Assembly: GCF_003143775.1 (NCBI RefSeq)
Contig: NZ_QFRJ01000020.1
Span: 1-37,261 of the forward strand
Origin: Brumimicrobium oceani
Lineage (GTDB): Bacteria; Bacteroidota; Bacteroidia; Flavobacteriales_D; Crocinitomicaceae
Direction: 5' to 3'
DNA: 37,261 nt
The notes beneath the pieces were generated by a model that saw nothing but the letters and a program-made list of their open reading frames with translations, did not search any database and was not told where the DNA came from. Of the stretch, positions 22,878 through 31,560 are shown piece by piece (position 1 is the stretch's first letter; each line of letters opens with the position of its first letter). A program made the position numbers and the translations under genes.

Positions 22878-22922
22878 CTTTCGGTGACTTCGACAGGCTC
22901 AGTCACGGAAAGCACCGAAGGC
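22878..22922. repeat. REP-like palindrome (TTCGACAGGCTCAGTCAC type)
   Basis: CTTTCGGTGACT (22878-22889) pairs with AGTCACGGAAAG (22901-22912) with one mismatch, and the inner TTCGACAGGCTCAGTCAC and following CACCGAAGGC recur in related form at 33588-33711. It is much richer in G and C than its surroundings and lies directly after gcvT. Probably a dispersed palindromic repeat family of this genome. Confidence 0.7.
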
Positions 22923-22932
22923 AAAAGCCCTA

Positions 22933-24015
22933 TTATCCTTTATAAAATGGAGTTTTTACAACTACCGCTGCTAAACTTTTCTTTCTAACACCGATAAAGA
23001 TTTCGCTACCTTCAGTTGATAATTCTACAGGGACATATCCCATTCCAATGGCTTTGTTTAAAGATGGCGACATTGTTCCAGAAGTAACACGTCCGATTTC
23101 ATCTCCTGCTGCGTTTAAAATTGGATAACCTTGACGCGGAACACCTTTATCTTTCAATTCAAAACCAACCAATTTGTTTTTAATGCCCGCTTCTTTCTCT
23201 GCTTTTAAAGCTTCACTATTTGTAAAATCTTTGTTGAATTTTGTTACCCAACCCAATCCTGCTTCAAATGGAGAAGTTGTCTCATCGATATCATTACCAT
23301 ACAAACAGAATCCCATTTCTAAACGCAAAGTATCACGAGCTCCTAAACCAATTGGTTCAATACCAAAGTCAGCGCCTGCTTCAAAAACCTTGTCCCAAAC
23401 TTGCTTGATGTCTTTGTTCTTTACATAAATTTCAAATCCACCACTTCCAGTATAACCAGTTGCAGAAATAATCACCTCTTTTACTCCAGCAAATTCTGCT
23501 GTTTGAAAAGTATAAAATTTGATTCCAGCTAAGTCAACTGAAGTCAATGATTGCATGGCCTCTGCTGTTTTTGGTCCTTGAATAGCCAATAAACTCCATT
23601 CATCAGATTCGTTTACCAATTCTGCCCCAACATCATTTTGCGATGAAATCCAATTCCAGTCTTTTTCAATGTTAGAAGCATTAACGACCAACATAAATTC
23701 TTGGTCAGAAATTTTATAAATTAGCAAATCATCTACAATTCCGCCTTTTTCATTCGGAAGATAACAGTATTGTGCCTTTCCAGGAACTAATTTACTGACA
23801 TCATTACTCGTAACTTTTTGAAGTAAAGCTTCTGCTTGTTCACCTTTTACGAAGAACTCACCCATGTGAGAAACATCAAAAACACCCACTTTCGTTCTTA
23901 CAACTTCGTGTTCGTGCTTTAATCCTGCATAAGAAACAGGCATATTATAACCTGCAAAAGGAACCATCTTTGCTCCTAAATCTATATGTACTGCTGATAA
24001 CGCGGTTTCTTTCAT
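22933..24015 (-). CDS. gcvT: Glycine cleavage system aminomethyltransferase (T protein)
   Basis: A 360-residue aminomethyltransferase that moves the aminomethyl carbon from H-protein to tetrahydrofolate, releasing ammonia. Family signs: [20 protein letters not shown] (about 10-29), the conserved [12 protein letters not shown] (about 43-54), where the catalytic Asp is expected nearby (NDVSKL), and [12 protein letters not shown] (about 185-196), followed by the GcvT C-terminal barrel with GVPRQGYPI and [18 protein letters not shown]. Full length. gcvH and gcvP are not adjacent, a common arrangement in Bacteroidota. Confidence 0.96.
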   Translation of the reverse strand: MKETALSAVHIDLGAKMVPFAGYNMPVSYAGLKHEHEVVRTKVGVFDVSHMGEFFVKGEQAEALLQKVTSNDVSKLVPGKAQYCYLPNEKGGIVDDLLIYKISDQEFMLVVNASNIEKDWNWISSQNDVGAELVNESDEWSLLAIQGPKTAEAMQSLTSVDLAGIKFYTFQTAEFAGVKEVIISATGYTGSGGFEIYVKNKDIKQVWDKVFEAGADFGIEPIGLGARDTLRLEMGFCLYGNDIDETTSPFEAGLGWVTKFNKDFTNSEALKAEKEAGIKNKLVGFELKDKGVPRQGYPILNAAGDEIGRVTSGTMSPSLNKAIGMGYVPVELSTEGSEIFIGVRKKSLAAVVVKTPFYKG

Positions 24016-24041
24016 CGAATTGACATTTTGGTTTGAAAGCG

Positions 24042-24049
24042 CAAATTTA
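24042..24049 (-). promoter_or_regulatory. -7 promoter box of gcvT
   Basis: On the minus strand TAAATTTG, a perfect TAnnTTTG match, 27 bases before the gcvT start. No clear -33 box at the right distance, and no glycine riboswitch-like structure in the short leader. Confidence 0.5.
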
Positions 24050-24157
24050 GTAATTTATCGGTGTTAAAGTTTGAAAGGAAGGTTAAAAGTGGAGAGGCGT
24101 TGCTAATTGTTAAACCAATTCCCTCCAAATCGCTATTTTTATCCAAAAAAGGGAATA

Positions 24158-24853
24158 ATGCAAAAATCAAAAGCAGTTTTTAATTGGTCTGGTGGAAAAG
24201 ATTCCGCTTTAGCTCTTCAAAAAGTTCTACGAGAAAATCAATTTGAAGTTATTGCCTTGTTGACTACTTTTAATGAAGCCGATGAAAGCTCCTCCGCACA
24301 CTCAGTACCTTTGGAATTAATGAAAAAACAAGCGGAGGCCATTGGTATAGAACTGTATCCCATCTTTATCAGTAAATTACCTAATGATTATGAAACCAAG
24401 ATGCTGAAAGCTGTTCAGGATTTCAAAGAAAAGGGAGTTGCGCATTTTATTTTCGGAGATTTATATTTAGATGAAATTCGGAAATACCGAGAAAGTAAAC
24501 TGAATCCGCATGGAATTGAAGTGGTGGAGCCGATTTGGGGAAAAACTGCTGAGCAAACAATGAATGATTTTTTGAATTCTGGATTAAAAGCCAAGATTGT
24601 AACCACGCAAGCGGATAAATTAGATGAATCCTACATTGGAAAAGAAATCACAAAAGAGTTGATTGATAATTTGCCAGCGGAAATTGATATTTGTGGTGAA
24701 AATGGAGAATATCACACTTTTGTTTATGATGGAGATATTTTCAGGAAGAAAGTAGATTTAGAAATTATTGAAGCATCTAAACTTTCCTTTGATATTAAAT
24801 TGGATAGTCATGAAGTATATACTTATGAATACTGGCAGGCGAAGTTTGGGTAG
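24158..24853 (+). CDS. PP-loop ATP pyrophosphatase, Dph6/DUF71-like
   Basis: A 231-residue adenine-nucleotide alpha-hydrolase-type protein. The PP-loop is SGGKDSALAL (11-20). The DUF71 signatures GDLYLDEIRKYRE (about 107-119) and ICGENGEYHTFVYDG (about 186-200) are present. The eukaryotic/archaeal relative Dph6 amidates diphthine, but bacteria lack diphthamide, so the substrate here is different and unknown. The ATG at 24158 is chosen because the upstream extension is not conserved-looking and contains promoter-like sequence (TATTTTTA). Divergent from gcvT. Confidence 0.9.
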   Translation: MQKSKAVFNWSGGKDSALALQKVLRENQFEVIALLTTFNEADESSSAHSVPLELMKKQAEAIGIELYPIFISKLPNDYETKMLKAVQDFKEKGVAHFIFGDLYLDEIRKYRESKLNPHGIEVVEPIWGKTAEQTMNDFLNSGLKAKIVTTQADKLDESYIGKEITKELIDNLPAEIDICGENGEYHTFVYDGDIFRKKVDLEIIEASKLSFDIKLDSHEVYTYEYWQAKFG

Positions 24854-24903
24854 GGTTTGAATATCTAATTTAAAAAGTTTATCTTTAATTCAAAATGTAG
24901 GAT

Positions 24904-25374
24904 ATGCTTAAATTTAATAACCTTGGTCATTTGGTACCAAACAAACCCATTTCTTCAGATATTATTGAGCTAGAAAAGTACTTTGTTATTGAGTACTCGT
25001 CAATTGAGCGTAGTAAAATATTCGAACAATATTTACGTTATTCTTCCGATTTAAAGAAGATTTGTGGTGATATTGAAATAAAGCAATGGATAAATGGATC
25101 ATTCATATCAAGGTCCCAACCTCGTCCAAATGATATTGATTTAGTGTCCTTTATAGATAAAGATATCATTCAAACATTAGGTGAAGAATTAAAGCCTTTC
25201 ACTTACCCAAGTTGTAAAAATGTTTATCATGGTGTTGATGCTTATCTTACAGAGAGCAATGATAGTATTGCAGACTACAATATGGCATATTGGCACCATC
25301 AGTTTGATACAACAAAAAGAAATTTAAGAAATGGTAAAAAGTTACCAAAAGGTTTTCTCGAAATTATTTACTAA
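24904..25374 (+). CDS. Nucleotidyltransferase-like protein (DUF6932 type)
   Basis: A 156-residue protein with a minimal nucleotidyltransferase centre: WINGSFISR (Gly65, Ser66), then PNDIDLVSFI with Asp77 and Asp79, the GS...DxD pattern of Pol-beta/MNT-fold enzymes. The W-x-GSF-x-S and P-N-D-x-D-x-V spacing recalls DUF6932. The C-terminal part (DYNMAYWHHQFDTTKRNLRN, about 125-144) is unassigned. It is followed after 11 bases by a small helical protein, forming a two-gene unit between core genes. MNT-fold proteins in such pairs are often toxin or antitoxin components; that is inference here. Confidence 0.7.
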   Translation: MLKFNNLGHLVPNKPISSDIIELEKYFVIEYSSIERSKIFEQYLRYSSDLKKICGDIEIKQWINGSFISRSQPRPNDIDLVSFIDKDIIQTLGEELKPFTYPSCKNVYHGVDAYLTESNDSIADYNMAYWHHQFDTTKRNLRNGKKLPKGFLEIIY

Positions 25375-25385
25375 ATTTGAAAAGA

Positions 25386-25700
25386 ATGGAAAATGAAAAA
25401 CTATATCGTTTATTGGATGTTCTTGATGAAATCAAGCAGATTGATGAATTGATGTTAATACATGATTCTAAAAAGGAGAAGGCAACAACTTTAATAATGG
25501 ACCAATATAGATTTAGGAGGGAGCAGTTGTTAACTTATTTAATTAACGAAATCAATGCTTCATCTGATAATTTAAGTTCCCGACTTTCGATGATTAAATT
25601 AATAATGGAACGTTTTCATATTGAGATAAAAGGAGAAGAAAAACAACAGGACATTGATGATATTAATCTTAATTCCTTAGCGCAAGCGATAATGGCTTAG
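25386..25700 (+). CDS. Small helical partner protein, unknown
   Basis: A 104-residue, probably all-helical, highly charged protein (MENEKLYRLLDVLDEIKQID..., later SSRLSMIKLIMERFHIEIKG). No membrane segment, no Cys. It starts 11 bases after the nucleotidyltransferase-like gene and is likely co-translated. A HEPN toxin would be the expected partner of an MNT protein, but the HEPN R-x(4-6)-H motif is not present. No family recognised. The C-terminus ends in a neutral LNSLAQAIMA helix. It could be a regulator, adaptor or binding partner of the first gene. Confidence 0.65.
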   Translation: MENEKLYRLLDVLDEIKQIDELMLIHDSKKEKATTLIMDQYRFRREQLLTYLINEINASSDNLSSRLSMIKLIMERFHIEIKGEEKQQDIDDINLNSLAQAIMA

Positions 25701-25783
25701 AACAGAATTTGCAAGTTAAAATCTTGAGTAGAATTTTAGGGATATTGTGATTATAATAGTATTAATTACTCAATTTTTAAAAC

Positions 25784-25824
25784 CCACGAATTAACCCTTG
25801 GAATCACTACGAATCACCAAGAAT
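25784..25824. repeat. Degenerate CACGAAT-type interspersed repeat
   Basis: Related units CACGAATTAAC, AATCACTACGAAT and CACCAAGAAT follow one another at about 12-17 base steps. They resemble the widespread intergenic repeats built from CACGAATTAACACGAAT. The tract lies between the nucleotidyltransferase-like pair and lpxK. The TATTTTTA before lpxK (about 25829-25836) may be its -7 box. Confidence 0.5.
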
Positions 25825-25841
25825 TTTCTATTTTTATCCCG

Positions 25842-26882
25842 ATGATTATTCTCCGCATACTTTTATTTCCATTTTCCATGATTTATGGTTTCGTGATGGC
25901 GATTCGGAATTGGCAATTTGATAAAAATATCAAACCGGTTAGGAAAGTTAATACCACTGTGATTTCTGTAGGTAATTTGTCTGTTGGGGGAACAGGTAAA
26001 ACGCCTCACGTTGAGTTTCTATTGAATGCTTTATCTGAGAAATTCAAAACAGCTGCACTTTCAAGAGGATACGGTCGAAAATCAAAAGGTTTTGTGAAAG
26101 TTAAGGCAGATTCTGAAGTAACAAATGTTGGAGATGAAGCGTTAAGTTATGCTCAAAAATTTGAAGGGAAAGTGAATGTGGCGGTTTGTGAAAAAAGAGT
26201 GGAAGGAGCTCAACAAATATTAGAGAATGAGCCGGAGACCGAAGTGATTGTTTTGGATGATGCTTATCAACACCGTTATATTCACCGAGATTGCAATATT
26301 TTACTCACAGAATACAGTAAGCCTTTTTTTAAGGATTATGTTTTGCCTGCGGGCAGATTAAGAGAGTTTCGATCGGGAAAACATCGAGCAGACCTTGTTA
26401 TTGTTACGAAATCTCCAACTGAATTGTCAGAGCTCCAAAAATCGAAATTCATTGCTAAGCTAAAAATGCAACCGCATGTTCCAATATTCTTTTCCTCCAT
26501 TGCTTATGGAGATTTGATTCACCTTCAAACTAAACAGAAGCTTACAGCACCAAAAGAAATCTTATTGGTTACAGGAATTGGGAATCCGCAGCCATTAATT
26601 GAGCATATAGAACTCACTTCAAAAGTTACCCATTTAAAGTTCGGAGACCACCACGATTACACAATCAAGGATATTGAGAAAATTCACAAATTATTTGGTA
26701 ACTTTGCGTCTGCTGAAAAAATTATTGTTACCACAGAAAAAGATGCGGTGCGCTTAATGAATTCAGAAATTAAAGAAGCTTTACTTTCATTTCCTTGGTA
26801 TTACCAAGCGATGACTGTGAAGATAGAAAATGAAAATAAATTATTAAAGAAAATATATAGCTATGTTAGATCAAATCAATGA
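25842..26882 (+). CDS. lpxK: Tetraacyldisaccharide 4'-kinase
   Basis: A 346-residue inner-membrane kinase that phosphorylates the 4' position of the tetraacyldisaccharide-1-phosphate in lipid A synthesis. An N-terminal hydrophobic helix (MIILRILLFPFSMIYGFVMA) anchors it. The Walker A loop is GNLSVGGTGKTP (44-55), followed by LSRGYGRKSKG and the metal-site motif VLDDAYQHRYIHRD, with the characteristic D-D-x-(F/Y)-Q-H. It overlaps the next gene by 20 bases. A second lipid A gene, lpxH, lies five genes downstream in the same run. Confidence 0.95.
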   Translation: MIILRILLFPFSMIYGFVMAIRNWQFDKNIKPVRKVNTTVISVGNLSVGGTGKTPHVEFLLNALSEKFKTAALSRGYGRKSKGFVKVKADSEVTNVGDEALSYAQKFEGKVNVAVCEKRVEGAQQILENEPETEVIVLDDAYQHRYIHRDCNILLTEYSKPFFKDYVLPAGRLREFRSGKHRADLVIVTKSPTELSELQKSKFIAKLKMQPHVPIFFSSIAYGDLIHLQTKQKLTAPKEILLVTGIGNPQPLIEHIELTSKVTHLKFGDHHDYTIKDIEKIHKLFGNFASAEKIIVTTEKDAVRLMNSEIKEALLSFPWYYQAMTVKIENENKLLKKIYSYVRSNQ

Positions 26883-27675
26883 AGCAGTAAAATATCTTCA
26901 GTCACAAACTGATGTGAAGCCACAAGTGGGTGTTATTTTAGGAACAGGTTTAGGTGGATTGGTAAATGAAATCAATATCACAAATCAAATTTCGTACGAG
27001 GATATTCCTCATTTCCCTGTTTCAACAGTTGAGGGACATAGCGGTAGACTAATTTTTGGAGAGCTTGGTGGTAAACAAGTCATGGCGATGCAAGGTCGTT
27101 TTCACTATTATGAAGGCTACACTTTGCAACAATGTACATTCCCTGTGCGTGTGATGAAAGCATTAGGAGTAGAACGTTTAGTGGTAAGTAATGCATCTGG
27201 AGGAGTAAACGAAGACTTTGAAATTGGAGATTTAATGTTAATTACAGACCACATTAACCTTTTCCCTGGAAATCCATTGATTGGAAAAAATATTGATGAA
27301 CTTGGACCGCGTTTCCCAGATATGAGTGATGCTTATGATGTTGGAATGATTGAGTTAGCTGAGAAAATTGCAGGAGAATTAGACATCAAAGTTGTGAAAG
27401 GAATTTACGCTGGATTAACAGGGCCAACTCTGGAAACACCGGCAGAATACAAGATGATCAATATTTTAGGTGCAGACGCTGTTGGAATGTCAACTGTTCC
27501 TGAAGTTATCGTAGCTCGCCACATGGAAATTCCTTGCTTCGCTGTTTCTATCATCACGGATTTAGGGGTTGAAGGAAAAATCGTTAAGGTTTCGGCACAA
27601 GATGTAATTGACGTAGCCAATGAGCAAGAGCCAAAAATGACAAAGATTATTAAAGAGTTAATTGCTCGAGTTTAA
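26863..27675 (+). CDS. punA: Purine-nucleoside phosphorylase (trimeric class)
   Basis: A 270-residue PNP that splits purine (deoxy)nucleosides with phosphate in salvage. Signatures: GVILGTGLGGLVNEI (23-37), phosphate-binding GRFHYYEGY (about 78-86), VVSNASGGVN (about 106-115) and the purine site AVGMSTVPEVIVARH with the expected Glu and Asn region (ITDLG). It overlaps lpxK by 20 bases and ends 21 bases before gatB, so it sits inside a plus-strand operon of otherwise unrelated functions. Confidence 0.94.
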   Translation: MLDQINEAVKYLQSQTDVKPQVGVILGTGLGGLVNEINITNQISYEDIPHFPVSTVEGHSGRLIFGELGGKQVMAMQGRFHYYEGYTLQQCTFPVRVMKALGVERLVVSNASGGVNEDFEIGDLMLITDHINLFPGNPLIGKNIDELGPRFPDMSDAYDVGMIELAEKIAGELDIKVVKGIYAGLTGPTLETPAEYKMINILGADAVGMSTVPEVIVARHMEIPCFAVSIITDLGVEGKIVKVSAQDVIDVANEQEPKMTKIIKELIARV

Positions 27676-27696
27676 AACTTATTTTTTACAGAATAA

Positions 27697-29160
27697 ATGG
27701 TATCAGAGGAGGTAAAAGCAACATACGAAGCGGTAATTGGATTAGAAGTTCACGCTCAAATGTTAACGAAAACAAAAGCGTATTCTAGCGATGCAAATGA
27801 GTATGGAGCACGTCCAAATACGAATGTTAGTGCAATCACATTGGGTCATCCGGGAACACTTCCTAAGATGAACAAGAAAACAATTGAATATGCTATCAAA
27901 TTAGGATTGGCTTTAAATTGTGAGATTGCAGAAAACCAACACTTCGATCGCAAGAACTACTATTATCCAGATTTGCCGAAAGGGTATCAAATTACACAAG
28001 ATAAAACCCCAATTTGTGCGAAAGGATGGATTGATTTACAAATGGAGGACGGAAACACCAAACATGTTGGAATCACACGTATTCACATGGAGGAAGATAC
28101 CGGAAAAAGTATTCACGACGTGGATGTTTACGATACTTTGGTCGATTTGAATCGTGCGGGAACTCCATTGTTGGAAATCGTTACGGAACCAGACATGCGC
28201 AGCGGAGACGAAGCTTATGTTTATTTAACAGAAATTCGCCAATTGGTGCGCTACCTTGAGATTTGTGATGGGAACATGGAAGAAGGAAACCTGCGCTGTG
28301 ATGCCAACGTTTCTGTTCGAAAAGTAGGTGCGAAAGAATATGGTCGCAGAGTGGAAGTAAAGAATATGAACTCCATGCGAAATGTGCAGCGTGCTATTAA
28401 TTTTGAAATTGATCGACACATTGAAGCCCTTGAAAATGGTGAAGAAATTGCACAAGAAACACGTTCTTTTGATGCTGTAAATATGCGTACGATTTCTATG
28501 CGTACAAAAGAAGATGCGAATGATTATCGTTTTTTCCCAGAACCAGATTTACAGCCTTTGCATGTTTCGAAAGAACAGGTGGAATTGATTAAGGCTGAAA
28601 TGCCTGTTTTACCAAAAGCACTTTTCGAAAAGTATACCAAAGAATTAAAATTATCAGAATACGATGCAACGAATATCATTTCAACAAAACCATTTGCTGA
28701 ATATTTCGAAGCGTTGATTTTACATACAAAAAATTATAAATCTGCATCCAATTGGATGAATGGAGAAGTACGTTCTTACCTGAATCAGCAGGGGAAATCA
28801 ATTGAAGAGTTTCCGATAAATGCTGAGAAGTTGGCAGAATTGATTGAACTTATCGACGGAGGTTTTGTTTCGAACAGTGTGGCTGCTCAGAAAATATTCC
28901 CCGCATTACTGGAACAACCGAACGCAGCAGCAAAGAAAATTGCCGAAGAGCTCAACTTGATTCAAGACAGCGATGAGGATTCCATTTCTGCCATAATTAA
29001 GGACGTAATTAAACAACATCCTACCGAGGCAGAACGTTATAAAAACGGAGAAAAACAATTGGTTGGATTTTTTATGGGGCAAGTAATGAAAGCATCAGGA
29101 GGAAAAGCAGATCCAAAATCGGCAAACAAGCTGATGCGTCAACTTTTAGAAGAAAATTAA
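27697..29160 (+). CDS. gatB: Asp-tRNA(Asn)/Glu-tRNA(Gln) amidotransferase subunit B
   Basis: A 487-residue GatB, the tRNA-binding kinase/transamidase subunit of GatCAB. Conserved segments: VIGLEVHAQM (about 13-22), HPGTLPKMN, the zinc/ATP region KNYYYPDLPKGYQITQ, TRIHMEEDTGKS, NRAGTPLLEIVTEPD, and the C-terminal YqeY-like tail domain ending KADPKSANKLMRQLLEEN. Full length. Its stop is followed after one base by the start of a TlpA lipoprotein gene. Confidence 0.97.
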   Translation: MVSEEVKATYEAVIGLEVHAQMLTKTKAYSSDANEYGARPNTNVSAITLGHPGTLPKMNKKTIEYAIKLGLALNCEIAENQHFDRKNYYYPDLPKGYQITQDKTPICAKGWIDLQMEDGNTKHVGITRIHMEEDTGKSIHDVDVYDTLVDLNRAGTPLLEIVTEPDMRSGDEAYVYLTEIRQLVRYLEICDGNMEEGNLRCDANVSVRKVGAKEYGRRVEVKNMNSMRNVQRAINFEIDRHIEALENGEEIAQETRSFDAVNMRTISMRTKEDANDYRFFPEPDLQPLHVSKEQVELIKAEMPVLPKALFEKYTKELKLSEYDATNIISTKPFAEYFEALILHTKNYKSASNWMNGEVRSYLNQQGKSIEEFPINAEKLAELIELIDGGFVSNSVAAQKIFPALLEQPNAAAKKIAEELNLIQDSDEDSISAIIKDVIKQHPTEAERYKNGEKQLVGFFMGQVMKASGGKADPKSANKLMRQLLEEN

Positions 29161-29161
29161 T

Positions 29162-30415
29162 ATGATTAAAAACAGTATTTATGTTTTGGCATTGAGCACT
29201 TTGCTTTTTGCCTGTTCGACAGACGAAGAAACTACAACGACGACAGAAGCGTCTAATTCCGCAGCAACAACATCGGATGAATCATCGGACGCAGATGCGG
29301 GGCAAATGATGAAAGATCCAAACGAAGTTCCCAATGTTACTTTGGAAGGCACTTTGAAAAATGGAGCGAATGCAACCTTGGTGCTTGAAGCAAGTACAGA
29401 CCGCGGACCAATCGTAATCAGTAAAGCGACTACGGATGGCAGCGGAAAGTTTCAATTAAAAGGAGCGATTGAGGCAATGGGATTGTATCAACTGCGTGTT
29501 GATGGAAAAATGTCGCAAAACCAAGAACCAAAAGTGATTCCAATGACTTTAGTTCCGGGTGACGAACTTTCCTTAAGCTTAGATTTTAACGATTTCAATA
29601 GGTCTGTAGTTTATGAAGGAACAGAATGGGCGGAACCATTGAATGGTTACATGAATCAAATGAAGGATTTTATTGATTGGCAAATGTCCATTGTAGATCC
29701 GCAATCCTATAATCAAGAAGACTTGATGAAAATGGTGGTGGAGAAAAAAGAGCCTATGGACCGCTACATCATCAAAGAAATTCGTGAAGATGCTGATAAT
29801 CCTGCGCACATTCTTTTAATGACCAACTTAATGCCGATGATGGGGTATGACAATTATGACCCTAAAAATATCGATGTACTTAAGATTTTGCATGCGGCTT
29901 ATGAAAAAAGCTATCCCGGGCATCCAATGACGGTAAACATTGGCTCACAAGTAGCACAATTGGAGCAAGGATTGAAAGATTACAAGGATTTTAAAGAAAA
30001 GAACATTGCACCGGAAATTACTTTACCGAACCCGGAAGGAGAGGAAATGTCGCTTTCTTCATTAAAAGGAAAGTATGTTTTAATCGATTTTTGGGCGTCT
30101 TGGTGCGCACCTTGTCGCGTAGAAAATCCTAATGTGGTTCGCCTTTACAATAAATACAAAGGAGATAAATTTGAAATTTTCAGCGTTTCATTGGATAAGG
30201 ACAAGGACAAATGGATCAAAGCGATTCAAGCGGATGGCTTAATCTGGGATTATCATGTGAGTGACCTTTTAGGATGGAAAACAACAATGGTGGAGAAATA
30301 CCAATTTAGTGGAATTCCACACACTGTTTTAATTGATCCAGAAGGAAAAATTATCGCTGAAAAACTAAGAGGACCATCTTTGGAAAGAAAGTTGCAAGAA
30401 CTCTTCGGAAAATAA
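29162..30415 (+). CDS. TlpA-like thioredoxin lipoprotein (CAPC)
   Basis: A 417-residue predicted lipoprotein: signal with lipobox Cys18 (LSTLLFACST), then a Thr/Ser-rich linker to about 55. A DUF4369-like beta domain follows (about 58-160), a helical middle, and a C-terminal TlpA/AhpC-TSA thioredoxin domain with WASWCAPC (Cys315, Cys318) and the cis-Pro loop GIPHTVLIDPEG. It faces the periplasm and is expected to reduce or exchange disulfides of envelope proteins. It begins one base after gatB and is followed nine bases later by a paralogue with a CGPC site. Confidence 0.92.
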   Translation: MIKNSIYVLALSTLLFACSTDEETTTTTEASNSAATTSDESSDADAGQMMKDPNEVPNVTLEGTLKNGANATLVLEASTDRGPIVISKATTDGSGKFQLKGAIEAMGLYQLRVDGKMSQNQEPKVIPMTLVPGDELSLSLDFNDFNRSVVYEGTEWAEPLNGYMNQMKDFIDWQMSIVDPQSYNQEDLMKMVVEKKEPMDRYIIKEIREDADNPAHILLMTNLMPMMGYDNYDPKNIDVLKILHAAYEKSYPGHPMTVNIGSQVAQLEQGLKDYKDFKEKNIAPEITLPNPEGEEMSLSSLKGKYVLIDFWASWCAPCRVENPNVVRLYNKYKGDKFEIFSVSLDKDKDKWIKAIQADGLIWDYHVSDLLGWKTTMVEKYQFSGIPHTVLIDPEGKIIAEKLRGPSLERKLQELFGK

Positions 30416-30424
30416 AAAAACAAT

Positions 30425-31546
30425 ATGAATATGAGACGTACATTCACTTTACTAACATTTACTTTATTATCAACACTAGGATTCTCTCAAGAGAAAATTT
30501 CCTTTGTATTGCAAGGGCAAATATTTAGCACAGAGAGTGATACGCTTCGATTGTATCAAAATTTAGGAGGAGAAAATATTGAAGTAGCTTCTATTCCTAT
30601 AGACAAAGAGGGTTTTTTCCAAAAAGAAGTTTCCGTTGCCCACAAGGACTATTATGTGCTCAACTTAGAGGACAATCAAGGTGTCAACATCATTGTTGAG
30701 GGCACTGCGGATACCATAAAGGTGTATGGTGACGGCAGCAATTTCCTTAATCACTCCAATATTGTGGGGTCTCCATCGAGTTCAGCCCTATTGGAATTCT
30801 TAAGAGTAAATACCGAGTACAAAGCAAAACTGGACTCTGCGAATCGTTATTTACAAGCTAACCCAACCAAGAAATCTGAAATTCAAAAACAATTTCAGTC
30901 TACGTACCAAACTTTTATGGGACAAAGACAAGGCTATATCAAAGAATATGGAAATTCACCTGCTTTGATTGGTGTTGTACCTTCTGTGAATGTGGATCAA
31001 GAATTTGAGCTTTACGAAGAAATTGTGGCTCAACTGAATGCTAGTTTTGGTGAAAGTCCAACGGTTCAAAGAATTGTAAAAGAGTTTGCAGTGAACAAGG
31101 AAAAAAGATTAGCCAGCATGCCTTTAGCACCAGGAGCGGAAGTGAAGGAAATTTCTTTGCCTAATCCAGAAGGTGAAATCTTGAATTTATCTGATTATAA
31201 AGGAAAAGTTGTTTTAATCGACTTTTGGGCGGCTTGGTGTGGACCATGTAGACGTGAAAATCCTAATGTTGTGAATCTTTACAATAAATACAATAAAGAG
31301 GGTTTCGAAGTTTTTTCAGTTTCCTTGGATAAGGACAAAACGAAATGGTTGGCTGCAATTGAACAAGATGGTTTAGTTTGGGATGCTCACGTTTCAGATT
31401 TGAAAGGATGGTCTTCTGCGGCAGGAAGAGATTATAACGTTTCTTCCATTCCATTCACTGTTTTAATCGACAGAGAAGGAAAGGTAATTGGGACGAATCT
31501 TAGAGGAGAAGGATTAGCCGATAAATTGCAAAGTATTTTCGAATAA
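30425..31546 (+). CDS. TlpA-like thioredoxin protein, secreted (CGPC)
   Basis: A 373-residue paralogue of the preceding gene. It has an ordinary signal peptide (RRTFTLLTFTLLSTLGFSQ) without a lipobox, a DUF4369-like N-terminal domain (about 25-115), a helical linker and a TlpA domain with WAAWCGPC (Cys272, Cys275) and SIPFTVLIDREG. The TlpA halves of the two proteins are closely similar (IDFWAxWCxPCRxENPNVV, then SVSLDKDK), while the N-terminal halves have diverged. So one copy is lipid-anchored and the other soluble in the periplasm, suggesting division of targets. The ATG at 30425 or the second one at 30431 may be used. Confidence 0.92.
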   Translation: MNMRRTFTLLTFTLLSTLGFSQEKISFVLQGQIFSTESDTLRLYQNLGGENIEVASIPIDKEGFFQKEVSVAHKDYYVLNLEDNQGVNIIVEGTADTIKVYGDGSNFLNHSNIVGSPSSSALLEFLRVNTEYKAKLDSANRYLQANPTKKSEIQKQFQSTYQTFMGQRQGYIKEYGNSPALIGVVPSVNVDQEFELYEEIVAQLNASFGESPTVQRIVKEFAVNKEKRLASMPLAPGAEVKEISLPNPEGEILNLSDYKGKVVLIDFWAAWCGPCRRENPNVVNLYNKYNKEGFEVFSVSLDKDKTKWLAAIEQDGLVWDAHVSDLKGWSSAAGRDYNVSSIPFTVLIDREGKVIGTNLRGEGLADKLQSIFE

Positions 31547-31560
31547 TTCACATTCCATAA

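Noticed and set aside
22933-24075. Glycine riboswitch ahead of gcvT
   Set aside because: The leader from the -7 box to the start is about 27 bases, too short, and no aptamer-like structure is visible.
25386-25700. HEPN toxin assignment for the partner protein
   Set aside because: The R-x(4-6)-H catalytic motif is not found; calling it HEPN would rest on context alone.
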